The translations under genes were made by a program, and so were the position numbers. A DNA stretch of 64,000 nucleotides. Origin: Chryseobacterium sp. KLBC 52. GTDB lineage: Bacteria > Bacteroidota > Bacteroidia > Flavobacteriales > Weeksellaceae. Shown one piece after another: positions 36,081 to 45,141 of this stretch (its first letter is position 1; each line of letters opens with the position of its first letter). The stretch covers positions 239,769 through 303,768 of the forward strand of contig NZ_QDFZ01000004.1 in the NCBI RefSeq assembly GCF_003347605.1, in the 5' to 3' direction. Under the pieces are notes generated by a model that was not told the DNA's origin, ran no database searches, and saw only the letters and a list, made by a program, of their open reading frames with translations.

Positions 36081-37052
36081 ATGAAGATTTTGTATGCATT
36101 CCAGGGTACTGGAAACGGGCATGTTGCCAGAGCACAGGAAATTATTCCTCTTCTCAAAAAGCATGCATCTGTGGATACCTTAATAAGCGGTCATCAATCG
36201 CAATTGAAGGCTGATTTTGACATTAACTTTCAATACGGAGGCATTTCCCTTCTTTATAATAAAACAGGAGGCCTGTCTTACCGAAAAACATTCACCGAAA
36301 ATAAATTCTTTGAAGCAGCTAAAACCATCAGAGAATTGGAGCTGTCACAGTATGATTTAATTATTAACGATTATGAACCTCTGACAGGCTGGGCTTCCAA
36401 ACTTAAAAAGCTTCCGTTGATAGAACTCAGCCACCAGGCTTCCATGAGTTTTCCTGAAACACCCAAACCAAAGGAAAAAGATTTTCTTGGAGAAATGATT
36501 TTGAAATATTACGTTCCCAGTGAAAGGAAAATCGGGTTTCATTTTGAAAATTATCATCCACAGATCAAAAAACCGGTGATCAGGAGAAAGATCAGAAATC
36601 TGAATCCTTATCAACAGGGATATTATCTTGTGTACCTGCCTAGTTTTGCAGATGAGAATATCATCAAGGTTTTAAGAAAAATTCCTGTGGAGTGGAAAGT
36701 GTTTTCAAAATACAGCAAAGTACGGGTGAAAGTAAAAAATGTGGAAGTATTTCCCATTGATGAAAGCCAGTATCTGAAATACTTTGAAGGCTGTGACGGA
36801 ATTTTGTGCAATGCAGGTTTTGAAACTCCGGCTGAAGCACTATTTATGGATAAGAAACTATTTGTGATTCCTATTCACAATCAATATGAGCAGGAATGCA
36901 ATGCATGCGCTCTGGATAAAATGGGAATCCCCAATTCCAAGGTTTTAAATCTTCAGGAAATAATGGAATGGGTAGCATCAGATCATCATCTCAGAGTAGA
37001 TTATCCGGATGATATTGAAGATATTCTGGTAAACGAGGTATTAATTCTTTAA
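36081..37052 (+). CDS. Glycosyltransferase family protein (GT28-like)
   Basis: A 323-residue GT-B-type protein. The N-terminal loop LYAFQGTGNGHVARAQEIIP and the C-terminal donor-site region CDGILCNAGFETPAEALFMD, with IPIHNQYEQECNA, resemble MurG/GT28 and related transferases. The substrate is unknown. It starts directly after the stop of the LpxH-like gene, so a lipid or lipopolysaccharide glycosylation step is a reasonable guess. Its 3' end overlaps the converging small GNAT gene by 12 bases. Confidence 0.82.
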   Translation: MKILYAFQGTGNGHVARAQEIIPLLKKHASVDTLISGHQSQLKADFDINFQYGGISLLYNKTGGLSYRKTFTENKFFEAAKTIRELELSQYDLIINDYEPLTGWASKLKKLPLIELSHQASMSFPETPKPKEKDFLGEMILKYYVPSERKIGFHFENYHPQIKKPVIRRKIRNLNPYQQGYYLVYLPSFADENIIKVLRKIPVEWKVFSKYSKVRVKVKNVEVFPIDESQYLKYFEGCDGILCNAGFETPAEALFMDKKLFVIPIHNQYEQECNACALDKMGIPNSKVLNLQEIMEWVASDHHLRVDYPDDIEDILVNEVLIL

Positions 37053-37331
37053 AAAGATATCGTCCACATCACTCATTCTCATCATCACAGACCTTGCATA
37101 GGAACAGTGCGGATATACCTTCCAGTTATTTTCTCTGGCAAATCTGATGGCTTCTTCCACTAAAAATTTTCCCATTCCTCTGCCTTCAAATTCGGGATGT
37201 ACCAATACAAAAGAAATAATAAATTTATGATCTTCAGGGAAAATAGTATAGGTAAGCCTTCCGACTTCTTTTAGTTCGTTATTTAAAGTGAGAACTCCGC
37301 CGTTCCCGGATTTATTGTTTTCAAATTTCAT
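37041..37331 (-). CDS. Small GNAT-type N-acetyltransferase (NATD1-like)
   Basis: A 96-residue protein with the compact acetyltransferase fold. The acetyl-CoA loop reads VHPEFEGRGMGKFLVEEAIR, followed by the conserved end NWKVYPHCSYARSVMMR. This short form is the YidJ/NATD1 group of unknown substrate. The gene overlaps the converging glycosyltransferase by 12 bases. Its start lies only about 50 bases from an array of ten heptanucleotide repeats, which could alter promoter spacing. Confidence 0.88.
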   Translation of the reverse strand: MKFENNKSGNGGVLTLNNELKEVGRLTYTIFPEDHKFIISFVLVHPEFEGRGMGKFLVEEAIRFARENNWKVYPHCSYARSVMMRMSDVDDIFLKN

Positions 37332-37381
37332 GATTCAGGACTTTATTTTTCAATATACAAAAATTGCACCGAGCTTTGCAT

Positions 37382-37454
37382 AAGCAATAAGCAATAAGCA
37401 ATAAGCAATAAGCAATAAGCAATAAGCAATAAGCAATAAGCAATAAGCAATAAG
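37382..37454. repeat. Heptanucleotide tandem array (AAGCAAT)10
   Basis: Ten perfect copies of AAGCAAT run from 37382 to 37451, followed by AAG. The array lies upstream of the small GNAT gene and downstream of the RDD gene (both minus strand). A fragment of the same unit (AAGCAATAAGCAAAT) occurs at about 45122, upstream of osmC. Confidence 0.95.
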
Positions 37455-37503
37455 TCTTGCTGTCAATCTCGCTCAACATTTTTCAAATTGACCATTCACC
37501 TAC

Positions 37504-38253
37504 CTAATTATCTTTCCCCGTATAATAGTTATAATCTTTGATAATAACATTGATAAACTGCCTTTCCGTCATTTTAGTGGGATCTATTTCCAGCTTCAGA
37601 ATACTTTTGATTTTTTCGGATAGTTTACTGATGATCTGTCGGTCATCCACTTTCAGAGCTTTGGTATAATTATCTTTGATGATTCTCATATCATTATCAC
37701 TCAAAGCAATCACCTGCGGAAAAGAAGGAACATAATTCTCATGGATATTCTCCAGGATTGTATGAGAAATATTAATGTTATTTTTTAGGGAGATCACAGC
37801 CGTTCCGGAAGCAATGTCTCCTAAACGCTGGTTGTTTTTAGAAACAATCATAGAAATAAGCCCGACTACTCCGGCAAATGAAACATCTACAATTCTGAAA
37901 ACCCAGCGGATCATATAATCTGCGAAGCTGGCCTGGTAACCATCTATTTTCACCACTTTTATTTTCATCAGTTTCTTACCGGGAGTCTGCCCTTCCATTA
38001 AGCTTTCCAATACAAGAGGATAAATATAAATAGGAAATGTAAGGACAAGATAGACAGCACGTATCGACCAACCGTCAAGGCCATTCAGAAGATATCCCAA
38101 ATCGAAAATATTAAAGAACAGATACAGGATAATGACTACGTAAGCAATCCTGATCAAAAGATCAATAATGAAGGCAAGCATTCTTTCTCCTACACCTGCA
38201 ATATTAAAATTAATATTTACATTTTGTGAGGTATTTATCGCAATTTGAGACAT
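37504..38253 (-). CDS. RDD family membrane protein
   Basis: A 249-residue protein of the RDD family, with about four membrane helices in the first 150 residues. The family marks are GVGERMLAFIIDLLIRIAYV (Arg, Asp, Asp) and EGQTPGKKLMKIKVVKIDG, then NNQRLGDIASGTAVI. The C-terminal third is soluble and helical. It is divergent from the SpoIIM-like gene at 38282 with 28 bases between, an arrangement commonly seen for RDD and SpoIIM/MoxR-operon genes, so they probably share a promoter region. Confidence 0.9.
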   Translation of the reverse strand: MSQIAINTSQNVNINFNIAGVGERMLAFIIDLLIRIAYVVIILYLFFNIFDLGYLLNGLDGWSIRAVYLVLTFPIYIYPLVLESLMEGQTPGKKLMKIKVVKIDGYQASFADYMIRWVFRIVDVSFAGVVGLISMIVSKNNQRLGDIASGTAVISLKNNINISHTILENIHENYVPSFPQVIALSDNDMRIIKDNYTKALKVDDRQIISKLSEKIKSILKLEIDPTKMTERQFINVIIKDYNYYTGKDN

Positions 38254-38281
38254 ATTTTTTATTATTTTAGCCTTAACAATT

Positions 38282-39265
38282 ATGAGAGAAGTTTATTTCA
38301 TTAAACAAAATAAAGAAAAATGGTTGGGAATAGAACAGGTTATTCAAGGGAAAATTAAAAAAAATCCTGATGACCTGTCTTCGTTGTATATAAATCTCAT
38401 CAACGATCTTTCTTTTGCCCAGACTTATTACCCCAAAAGTAATACTACCGTTTATCTGAACCATTTATCTGCCCAGATTTTTCAGAAAATTTATAAAACC
38501 AAAAGGGTAGAGGAAAACAGATTGGTTTACTTTTTCAAAACAGAAGTTCCGTTGTTGATGTATCAGTACCGGAGATATCTGATGTATGCCTTTCTCTTTT
38601 TTATTTTATTTACTTCAATCGGAGTACTTTCGGCCATTTATGATAAGAACTTTGTGAATATTATTCTCGGAGAAGGATATGTGAATGAAACTATCGAAAA
38701 TATTAAAAATAATAATGCGGTAGGCGTTTATCAGAGTGGCAGTACCTGGGGAAGCACCATCGGAATTATTTTTAATAATATCCAGGTAGGAGCAAAATTA
38801 TATATTTACGGTATTGCCGGAGGAGTGGGAACATTGTTTGCATTGCTTTCCAATAGTGTAATGCTGGGAGCCTTTCAATATTTCTTCTATGATTACGGAG
38901 CATTGAAAGACAGCGCCAGAGGAATATGGCTTCACGGAGTTTTTGAGATTTTTGCTATGGTGGTAGAAGCGATGTGTGGATTGATTCTGGGCGCTTCTAT
39001 TTTGTTTCCAAGAACATTTTCAAGATTTAATTCGTTTAAAAAAGGATTTAAAGATTCATTTAAAATATTTTTAAGTACCGTTCCTTTCACCATTTGTGCA
39101 GGGATTATAGAAGGATATGTCACCAGACACGCATTGAAGATGCCTTTACTATTGAACCTAATCATCATTTTTGGCTCACTGGCAATTATTGGATACTACT
39201 ATTTTGTATATCCGTCTGTTGTTTACAAAAAAACTAATAAACACATCAATGATACAATTTTATAA
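38282..39265 (+). CDS. SpoIIM-like membrane protein
   Basis: A 327-residue membrane protein of the stage-II-sporulation-protein-M/DUF95 family. A soluble helical N-terminus (about 1-95) is followed by six or so helices. Typical segments: FNNIQVGAKLYIYGIAGGVG, LSNSVMLGAFQYFFYDYG and WLHGVFEIFAMVVEA. These proteins accompany MoxR/DUF58 operons in non-sporulating bacteria; role unknown, possibly in membrane or cell-envelope remodelling. Overlaps the next gene by 17 bases. Confidence 0.88.
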   Translation: MREVYFIKQNKEKWLGIEQVIQGKIKKNPDDLSSLYINLINDLSFAQTYYPKSNTTVYLNHLSAQIFQKIYKTKRVEENRLVYFFKTEVPLLMYQYRRYLMYAFLFFILFTSIGVLSAIYDKNFVNIILGEGYVNETIENIKNNNAVGVYQSGSTWGSTIGIIFNNIQVGAKLYIYGIAGGVGTLFALLSNSVMLGAFQYFFYDYGALKDSARGIWLHGVFEIFAMVVEAMCGLILGASILFPRTFSRFNSFKKGFKDSFKIFLSTVPFTICAGIIEGYVTRHALKMPLLLNLIIIFGSLAIIGYYYFVYPSVVYKKTNKHINDTIL

Positions 39266-40211
39266 AAAAAGAGATTTCGGAACTTTTATCAGTGATAGTT
39301 TCAATTTTTTCAAATTATACGGAAAGAATTATTTTAAAAACTATATTTTGATCAACGGCTTGCTTTTGATCTTAATGGTTACAGTTGTTATTTTCGGATA
39401 TAAAGAACTTTTTTCACAGATATTCGGATCGAATCTTGGAGGTGAAACGTATTATTTTGAGCAGTATTTTTCTGAAAACTCAGGGATGCTGATTACAGTG
39501 GGATTATTAACTTTCCTGCTTTTCATGGTTCTTATGATTGTCAATTATCTGTATCCTGTTTTTTACTTAAAAAGAATTGCACAAGGTGCAGAAAAAATAA
39601 AGACTGATGAAATTCTGGGAGACTTTAAAAACAATGCCGGAAGAATTGGGAAACTATGTCTGGGAATGATCTTTATCGTTACTCCGGCCATTTTATTTGT
39701 AGTGGGCTTTTCTTATATCCTGGTTCTTATCATTATCGGATTCTTCCTTATCCTGCTTCTTTATCCTACGATATTTAATTTTACAACATTTCTGATGTAT
39801 GATTATTTTAATTCGGACAGAGGTTTCTGGGGAAGTTTGAGCTATGCTTTGCGTTCTCAGTTTTCTTACCCGAATGGAAGTGAAAAATCGCCGTTCTGGA
39901 AATATTGGGGATCTGCATTTGTGATGTTTATTATTATGTATATGATAACATCCATATTCACATTGATCCCCATGATGTTTTTTTACGGATCGCTTCTTAC
40001 GTCTACACCGGATGGAAATTTTGAGCAGAATCCTTTTACCGGAGCTGCAGGAATTGTATTTTTTGTATTCTATGGATTTTCTATGCTGCTTTCTTTTTTC
40101 CTTTCCAATCTGATGTATGTAAATGCGGGATTGATGTATTATGACAGCAGAACAGATCTCCACCAGAAAGTAGAATTGGCAGAAATAGACACGATTGGAA
40201 TCAATGAATAA
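39249..40211 (+). CDS. Six-helix membrane protein of the MoxR operon
   Basis: A 320-residue protein with about six membrane helices, starting MIQFYKKRDFGTFISDSFNF. I use ATG 39249, inside the end of the SpoIIM gene; an earlier in-frame start would add 26 residues of unlikely sequence. It resembles the DUF4013-like/YciC-type membrane proteins seen in these operons, though I do not assign a Pfam family with certainty. It overlaps the DUF4129 gene by eight bases. Confidence 0.82.
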   Translation: MIQFYKKRDFGTFISDSFNFFKLYGKNYFKNYILINGLLLILMVTVVIFGYKELFSQIFGSNLGGETYYFEQYFSENSGMLITVGLLTFLLFMVLMIVNYLYPVFYLKRIAQGAEKIKTDEILGDFKNNAGRIGKLCLGMIFIVTPAILFVVGFSYILVLIIIGFFLILLLYPTIFNFTTFLMYDYFNSDRGFWGSLSYALRSQFSYPNGSEKSPFWKYWGSAFVMFIIMYMITSIFTLIPMMFFYGSLLTSTPDGNFEQNPFTGAAGIVFFVFYGFSMLLSFFLSNLMYVNAGLMYYDSRTDLHQKVELAEIDTIGINE

Positions 40212-40995
40212 AATTCTTTTTTTCATACTGCTTTTTTTCTCTCTTGGGCTGGTTAAAGCTCAGGAAGATAATCCTGCTTCTGATGATCTGGTAGATTCAT
40301 TGTATACCACCGGACATTACAGGAATATGCTGCGTGCGGATTCTGTGCTGATGAAATACCCGGTATCGGAGAATGAGGTATATCCCAAAACATTTAAAGA
40401 AAATATTCCGTCAAGATATAAAGGAAATGAATTTGATTATTCCGTATCAAAGCCGAGAGAATCTTTTTTTCAGAAGCTGATGCGAAAAATCAATCAGATC
40501 ATACAGAGTATTTTTGGGGAAACAGCATTCACTAAGTCGGCAGAGCTTACTACTATTCTTATTCGTTTGTTTGCCATTATCCTGGTAGGTTTTCTGCTTT
40601 ATTTCATCATTAAATACATCATGGGGAAGGATGGAAACTTTATTTTTGGCAGGAAGAATAAAAAACTGGATCTCAATGTGCAGGAGCTCCATGAGAATAT
40701 CCACGAAATCAATTTCCCTGATAGTATCGCGAAATTTGAACTTGCAGGAGATTACCGCTCCGCAGTTCGGTACCAATTCCTGTTTGTTCTTAAAAAACTA
40801 AGTGACAAAAAACTGATCAACTGGAATCCGGAAAAGACCAACAAGGATTATGCTGCAGAACTTAAGGCTCCTCATCTGAAAAATGAATTTTATAATCTTT
40901 CTTATATCTTTGATTATGTCTGGTACGGTGAATTTAATATTGAAGAAGAGAGCTATCAGAAATTTAAAAACCAGTATCAGGCCTTTAAACCATAA
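40204..40995 (+). CDS. DUF4129 domain protein
   Basis: A 263-residue protein with an N-terminal signal sequence (MNKILFFILLFFSLGLVKAQ), a periplasmic segment, a membrane helix (about 119-141) and a C-terminal DUF4129 domain (about 175-262; AGDYRSAVRYQFLFVLKKLS, YDYVWYGEFNIEEE-like end). DUF4129 proteins accompany MoxR ATPases and transglutaminase-like proteins. The start overlaps the previous gene; the next starts 12 bases on. Confidence 0.85.
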   Translation: MNKILFFILLFFSLGLVKAQEDNPASDDLVDSLYTTGHYRNMLRADSVLMKYPVSENEVYPKTFKENIPSRYKGNEFDYSVSKPRESFFQKLMRKINQIIQSIFGETAFTKSAELTTILIRLFAIILVGFLLYFIIKYIMGKDGNFIFGRKNKKLDLNVQELHENIHEINFPDSIAKFELAGDYRSAVRYQFLFVLKKLSDKKLINWNPEKTNKDYAAELKAPHLKNEFYNLSYIFDYVWYGEFNIEEESYQKFKNQYQAFKP

Positions 40996-41007
40996 CAAAT
41001 AGTAACC

Positions 41008-42165
41008 ATGAATAAAACTTTCAAAACATATGCTGTAATTTTCGTCATTGTGATGATTATTCTGGCGTTGCTTGAAGTTAACAAAAAAGAAACGACAGAC
41101 TGGCGGAAGAATTTTGATATCAACGAAAAGTCTCCGTTTGGATTATTTGTTTTTAATAATGAAGCCAAAGATCTTTTTAAAAATAACCTGAAGAAAATTG
41201 AGCAGGTTCCTTACGAATATTACAGCCAGCACAAAAAAGGAGCTCACAATATTGTAGTCATTGAAAATAACCTAGACGGTGAGTCATGGAAAAAAATCCT
41301 GTCTCAGGTATCTGAAGGTTCAGACGCATTTCTGATGGTAACCCGTATGCCTAAAGAAATTTCAGACAGTATCGGATATTACGATTCTGAAATTTCTTTT
41401 GAAGAAGAAAATGTCCTGAAGCTTACCGATAAAAAATTTCAGAATGATTTTCTTAAATTAGATAAATTTCCATCGGGTAGAGGTTTTTCATTCATTAAGC
41501 CTAAAGTGGAAGTACTGGGGAAAACCGTTGAGAAAAAGAATACAGATCAGGCCAATTTTATTAAAGTAAAGTTTGGGAAAGGATACATCTATGCTCATAC
41601 AGAACCGCTTTTCCTGACCAATTATTATCTTCTGAAACCCGGCAATGTAAAATATGCACAGGATGTGTTTTCATATCTTCAGGATAGGGAAACCCTTTGG
41701 TTTGTCTCAAATAAAAGCTCTGAATCACGCTTTTTCATGAGATTTATATTGTCAAATCCACCTTTAAAATATGCATGGTGGGTATTTTTAGGAGGACTTA
41801 TTCTTTTTATCTTCTTTAATGCAAAAAGGAAACAGAGAATCGTCCCTGTAGAAGAACCATTAAGAAATACTTCCTTGGATTTTGTGAAAAGCATTGGAAA
41901 TCTGTATCTTCAGGAAGGCGATTTTCATGACATGATGGCCAAGAAGGCACAGTATTTTCTGAACAAAGTGAGAATGGATCTGTTGATAGATACTCAGAAT
42001 GTAGATGAAGAGTTTGCAAAAAAATTACATCTGAAAACTGGTAAACCCGTGGAAATGATTGGCGAAGCAATAGCACTTATCAAAAAAGCTCAGGATCCTT
42101 ACGCCAGTGTAATGAAGGAAGATCTTACAAGGATCAATAAGCTCCTTGATGAAATACTTAAATAA
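41008..42165 (+). CDS. DUF4350 domain membrane protein
   Basis: A 385-residue protein with one N-terminal helix (about 5-22) and a second helix (about 250-270, YAWWVFLGGLILFIFFNAKR). The periplasmic part between them is the DUF4350 (glutamine-amidotransferase-like) domain: SPFGLFVFNNEAKDLF, GYIYAHTEPLFLTNYYLL. After the second helix comes a helical cytosolic domain (IVPVEEPLRNTSLDFVKSIG). The gene lies between DUF4129 and MoxR, as usual for this operon type. A 113-base gap follows. Confidence 0.85.
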   Translation: MNKTFKTYAVIFVIVMIILALLEVNKKETTDWRKNFDINEKSPFGLFVFNNEAKDLFKNNLKKIEQVPYEYYSQHKKGAHNIVVIENNLDGESWKKILSQVSEGSDAFLMVTRMPKEISDSIGYYDSEISFEEENVLKLTDKKFQNDFLKLDKFPSGRGFSFIKPKVEVLGKTVEKKNTDQANFIKVKFGKGYIYAHTEPLFLTNYYLLKPGNVKYAQDVFSYLQDRETLWFVSNKSSESRFFMRFILSNPPLKYAWWVFLGGLILFIFFNAKRKQRIVPVEEPLRNTSLDFVKSIGNLYLQEGDFHDMMAKKAQYFLNKVRMDLLIDTQNVDEEFAKKLHLKTGKPVEMIGEAIALIKKAQDPYASVMKEDLTRINKLLDEILK

Positions 42166-42278
42166 TATAACAATAGAATAACCTAACCATATAACAGTTT
42201 TTCAATGCTAAAATGTCTTTTCGTTAGAATAAATGTAATTGTAGATAGTCATTGTTAAACTAGCAAATTAAAATTATT

Positions 42279-43310
42279 ATGGAAAACTTTGATAACCCGA
42301 ATATAGAAAACCAAAACGCTATCAATCTTAATAAACAGGAAGAGCAGTTTCAGTCGAGAATTGATATGATTGAACTTCGTGCGAGTTTAGAGAAAGTAAA
42401 ATCTGAGATCGGAAAAGTAATTGTAGGACAGGAGAAGATGATTGAACATCTTTTGGCTGCATTACTTTCAAACGGACACGTACTTATTGAAGGCGTTCCA
42501 GGAGTAGCGAAAACAATCACGGCAAAATTATTAGCCAAAACCATTGACGTAGGGTTTAGCAGAATTCAGTTTACTCCGGACCTGATGCCTTCCGATATTT
42601 TGGGGACTTCCGTATTTAATGTGAAAAATTCAGAATTTGAATTCAAAAAAGGTCCTATCTTCTCCAACTTCATCCTGATTGATGAGATCAACAGATCACC
42701 TGCCAAAACGCAGTCTGCATTATTTGAAGTGATGGAAGAAAGACAGATCACAATGGATGGTATACGTTATACGATGGAAGAACCTTTCCTTGTTATTGCT
42801 ACCCAAAACCCAATTGAACATGAAGGAACATACAGACTTCCTGAAGCACAACTGGACCGTTTTCTATTCAAAATCAATGTAGGATATCCTAGCCTTGAAC
42901 AGGAAATTGCGATCATTAAAAATCAGCACGAAAGCAAAAAAGAAGATAAAACAGAAGGAATTAACCGTGTGATCAGTGCAGAACAGTTGAAAAACTATCA
43001 GCATCTGGTAAAAGAAATCATTGTGGAAGCCCAATTGATGGAATACATTGCAAAGATTATCATCAATACCAGAGAAAACCAATTCTTATATCTGGGAGCA
43101 TCTCCAAGAGCTTCTCTGGCACTTCTTACCGCTTCAAAATCATTTGCAGCAATAAGAGGAAGAGATTTTGTAACTCCTGAAGATATTAAAGAAGCAAGTT
43201 ATGCTGTTTTAAGACATAGAGTCATTGTATCTCCCGAAAGAGAAATGGAAGGTCTTACTGCAGATGAAATTATCCGTCAGATTTTAGAAGGAATAGAGAT
43301 TCCAAGGTAG
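42279..43310 (+). CDS. MoxR-family AAA ATPase
   Basis: A 343-residue cytosolic ATPase of the MoxR group, chaperone-like enzymes that work with vWA/DUF58 partners. Walker A is EGVPGVAKT (about 72-80), Walker B is ILIDEINRSPAKTQ, sensor 1 is ATQNPIEHEGTYRLPEAQLD, and the C-terminal lid has LGASPRASLALLTASK. Length is normal. The natural partner, the DUF58 gene, lies downstream but is separated by an inserted IVP pseudogene unit of about 480 bases. Confidence 0.94.
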   Translation: MENFDNPNIENQNAINLNKQEEQFQSRIDMIELRASLEKVKSEIGKVIVGQEKMIEHLLAALLSNGHVLIEGVPGVAKTITAKLLAKTIDVGFSRIQFTPDLMPSDILGTSVFNVKNSEFEFKKGPIFSNFILIDEINRSPAKTQSALFEVMEERQITMDGIRYTMEEPFLVIATQNPIEHEGTYRLPEAQLDRFLFKINVGYPSLEQEIAIIKNQHESKKEDKTEGINRVISAEQLKNYQHLVKEIIVEAQLMEYIAKIIINTRENQFLYLGASPRASLALLTASKSFAAIRGRDFVTPEDIKEASYAVLRHRVIVSPEREMEGLTADEIIRQILEGIEIPR

Positions 43311-43790
43311 GTAGTAGATAATAGGTGGCAGGTAGCAGTTGATAGTAAGTGAAACTGACAAAATTATTATATATGGCAAATTTTAAAGAGCTTTTAGTTT
43401 GGCAGAAATCAATTGATTTTGTTACTGAAATGTATAGAATTACAGAAACTTTTCCTAAAGCCGAAATCTACGGATTAGTATCACAAATCAGAAGAGCAGC
43501 TGTTTCAATCCCCTCTAATATTGCTGAGTGAAATTCGAGACGAAGTAAACCTGATTACCTACAATTTTTAAAAATAGCAAGAGGCAGTTGTGCAGAGGTA
43601 GAAACACAATTAATCATTTCAAAAAATCTCGGTTTTTTAAATGAGGATGGTTATTTGAAACTCAATAAAAGTATTATAGAAATATCCAAAATGTTGAACG
43701 GACTTATTAATTCCTTACAATAATAATGAATGTGAAAAAGCTAATAAACGACCACCTAAAACCTTTCATCTGCAACCTGCCACCTAACCA
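43311..43790. mobile_element. IVP-gene unit flanked by inverted repeats (copy 2, gene broken)
   Basis: TAGGTGGCAGGT at 43322-43333 and ACCTGCCACCTA at 43775-43786 form a perfect 12-base inverted repeat on both sides of the IVP pseudogene. Related words (GGTAGTAG, GGTGG) fill the rest of both arms. The unit separates moxR from its usual neighbour DUF58. No transposase or clear target duplication is visible. Confidence 0.45.
43373..43723 (+). pseudogene. Four-helix bundle (S23/IVP) gene with in-frame TGA
   Basis: The 116-codon frame encodes a typical IVP protein, starting MANFKELLVWQKSIDFVTEM. It is interrupted at 43529-43531 by TGA where the family has Gly in SNIAEG. After the stop the frame continues uninterrupted: NSRRSKPDYLQFLKIARGSC to MLNGLINSLQ and a proper TAA. 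A single G to T change (GGA to TGA) explains it, so the decay is recent. UGA recoding cannot be excluded but is unlikely. The intact family member at 9859 differs in sequence. Confidence 0.85.
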
Positions 43791-45113
43791 ATGAAAAACT
43801 TATACATCAATACACGTTTCTTTTTTACACTCATCGGAGTGGGGATTCTGTATGTCCTTGCATTTTTCTTTCCGGTGCTGATGTGGGTTGCCCATATTGC
43901 ACTCCTGATTTGCTTTCTGGCGGCAATGGTAGATTTTCTGTTGCTTTTCAACCAAAAGAATGCATTGCAGGTTCAAAGAATTCTGCCAGAAAAACTGTCC
44001 AACGGAGATGAGAATTTTGTAAAAATTGACATCAAGAATAATTACAGCTTTACCATAGCCACTAAAATTATTGATGAAATTCCGTTTCAGTTTCAAAAAA
44101 GAGATTTTCTGATTGAAAAACAGATCGCTTCAGGAGCAAATACATTTTTTCAATACTCATTAGAACCTAAAGAAAGAGGAGAATATCATTTCGGAGGTCT
44201 AAATGTGTATGCATCATCACCATTGGGATTCATCTCAAAAAGATTTATTTTCCAAAAAGATGCTATGCTTCCTTCTTATCCATCCTTTGTTCATCTCAGA
44301 AAATATGAACTGATGGCTATTCAGAGTGAATTTTTATTAGGCGGAATCAAGAAAGTCAGAAAGCTGGGACATACGATGGAATTTGAGCAGATCAAAGAAT
44401 ATGTTCCCGGAGATGATATCAGAACGATCAACTGGAAAGCAACGTCAAAGACGAACCGTCTGATGGTGAACCAGTTTCAGGACGAAAAATCACAGCGTAT
44501 TTTTATGCTGATTGATAAAGGACGAACCATGAAAATGCCTTTCAACGGATTGAGCTTACTGGATTATTCTATCAATGCTACGATGGCACTCTCCCATATT
44601 ATTTTGAGAAAAGGAGACAGAGCCGGAATGATGACGTTTTCCAAGAAGGCAGAAAATAAAATTGCCGCTGATAATAAATCCGGACAGCTGAAGAAAATCT
44701 CTGAAGCACTTTATAATATTAAAACAGATTTCTTCGAGAGTGATTTCAACCGTTTGTATCAGGATGTAAAATATTCCATCAATCAAAGAAGCTTAATCCT
44801 GCTTTTTACCAATTTTGAAACACTGGACGGATTGAACCGGCAGTTGAAATATCTTCGTGGAATTGCGAAAAACCATTTGCTGGTCGTGGTATTCTTTAAA
44901 AATTCAGAACTACAGACACTGATCAACAAAAAACCTGAGAATATGCAGGAAATCTATGATGAAATCATTGCTGAAAAATTCGAATTTGAAAAGAAACTGA
45001 TCATCCAGGAACTTCGTAAATACGGAATTTATACCGTCTATACCCTTCCGGAAAATTTGAATATCGATGTTATCAATAAATATCTGGAGATAAAAGCGAG
45101 AGGAATTTTATAA
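43791..45113 (+). CDS. DUF58 domain protein
   Basis: A 440-residue protein with two N-terminal membrane helices (about 10-50) and a large soluble part. The DUF58 signature is EYVPGDDIRTINWKATSKTN (about 202-221), and the vWA-like fold continues with RIFMLIDKGRTMKMP and GDRAGMMTFSKKA. DUF58 proteins work with MoxR ATPases. It ends the SpoIIM-DUF4129-DUF4350-MoxR operon. A short gap (28 bases) leads to osmC. Confidence 0.9.
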   Translation: MKNLYINTRFFFTLIGVGILYVLAFFFPVLMWVAHIALLICFLAAMVDFLLLFNQKNALQVQRILPEKLSNGDENFVKIDIKNNYSFTIATKIIDEIPFQFQKRDFLIEKQIASGANTFFQYSLEPKERGEYHFGGLNVYASSPLGFISKRFIFQKDAMLPSYPSFVHLRKYELMAIQSEFLLGGIKKVRKLGHTMEFEQIKEYVPGDDIRTINWKATSKTNRLMVNQFQDEKSQRIFMLIDKGRTMKMPFNGLSLLDYSINATMALSHIILRKGDRAGMMTFSKKAENKIAADNKSGQLKKISEALYNIKTDFFESDFNRLYQDVKYSINQRSLILLFTNFETLDGLNRQLKYLRGIAKNHLLVVVFFKNSELQTLINKKPENMQEIYDEIIAEKFEFEKKLIIQELRKYGIYTVYTLPENLNIDVINKYLEIKARGIL

Positions 45114-45141
45114 CTTTGTAGAAGCAATAAGCAAATAAACA

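Noticed and set aside
37382..37454. CRISPR array
   Set aside because: The repeats are a 7-base unit with no spacers; it is a simple tandem repeat. No Cas gene or spaced repeat was seen in the window.
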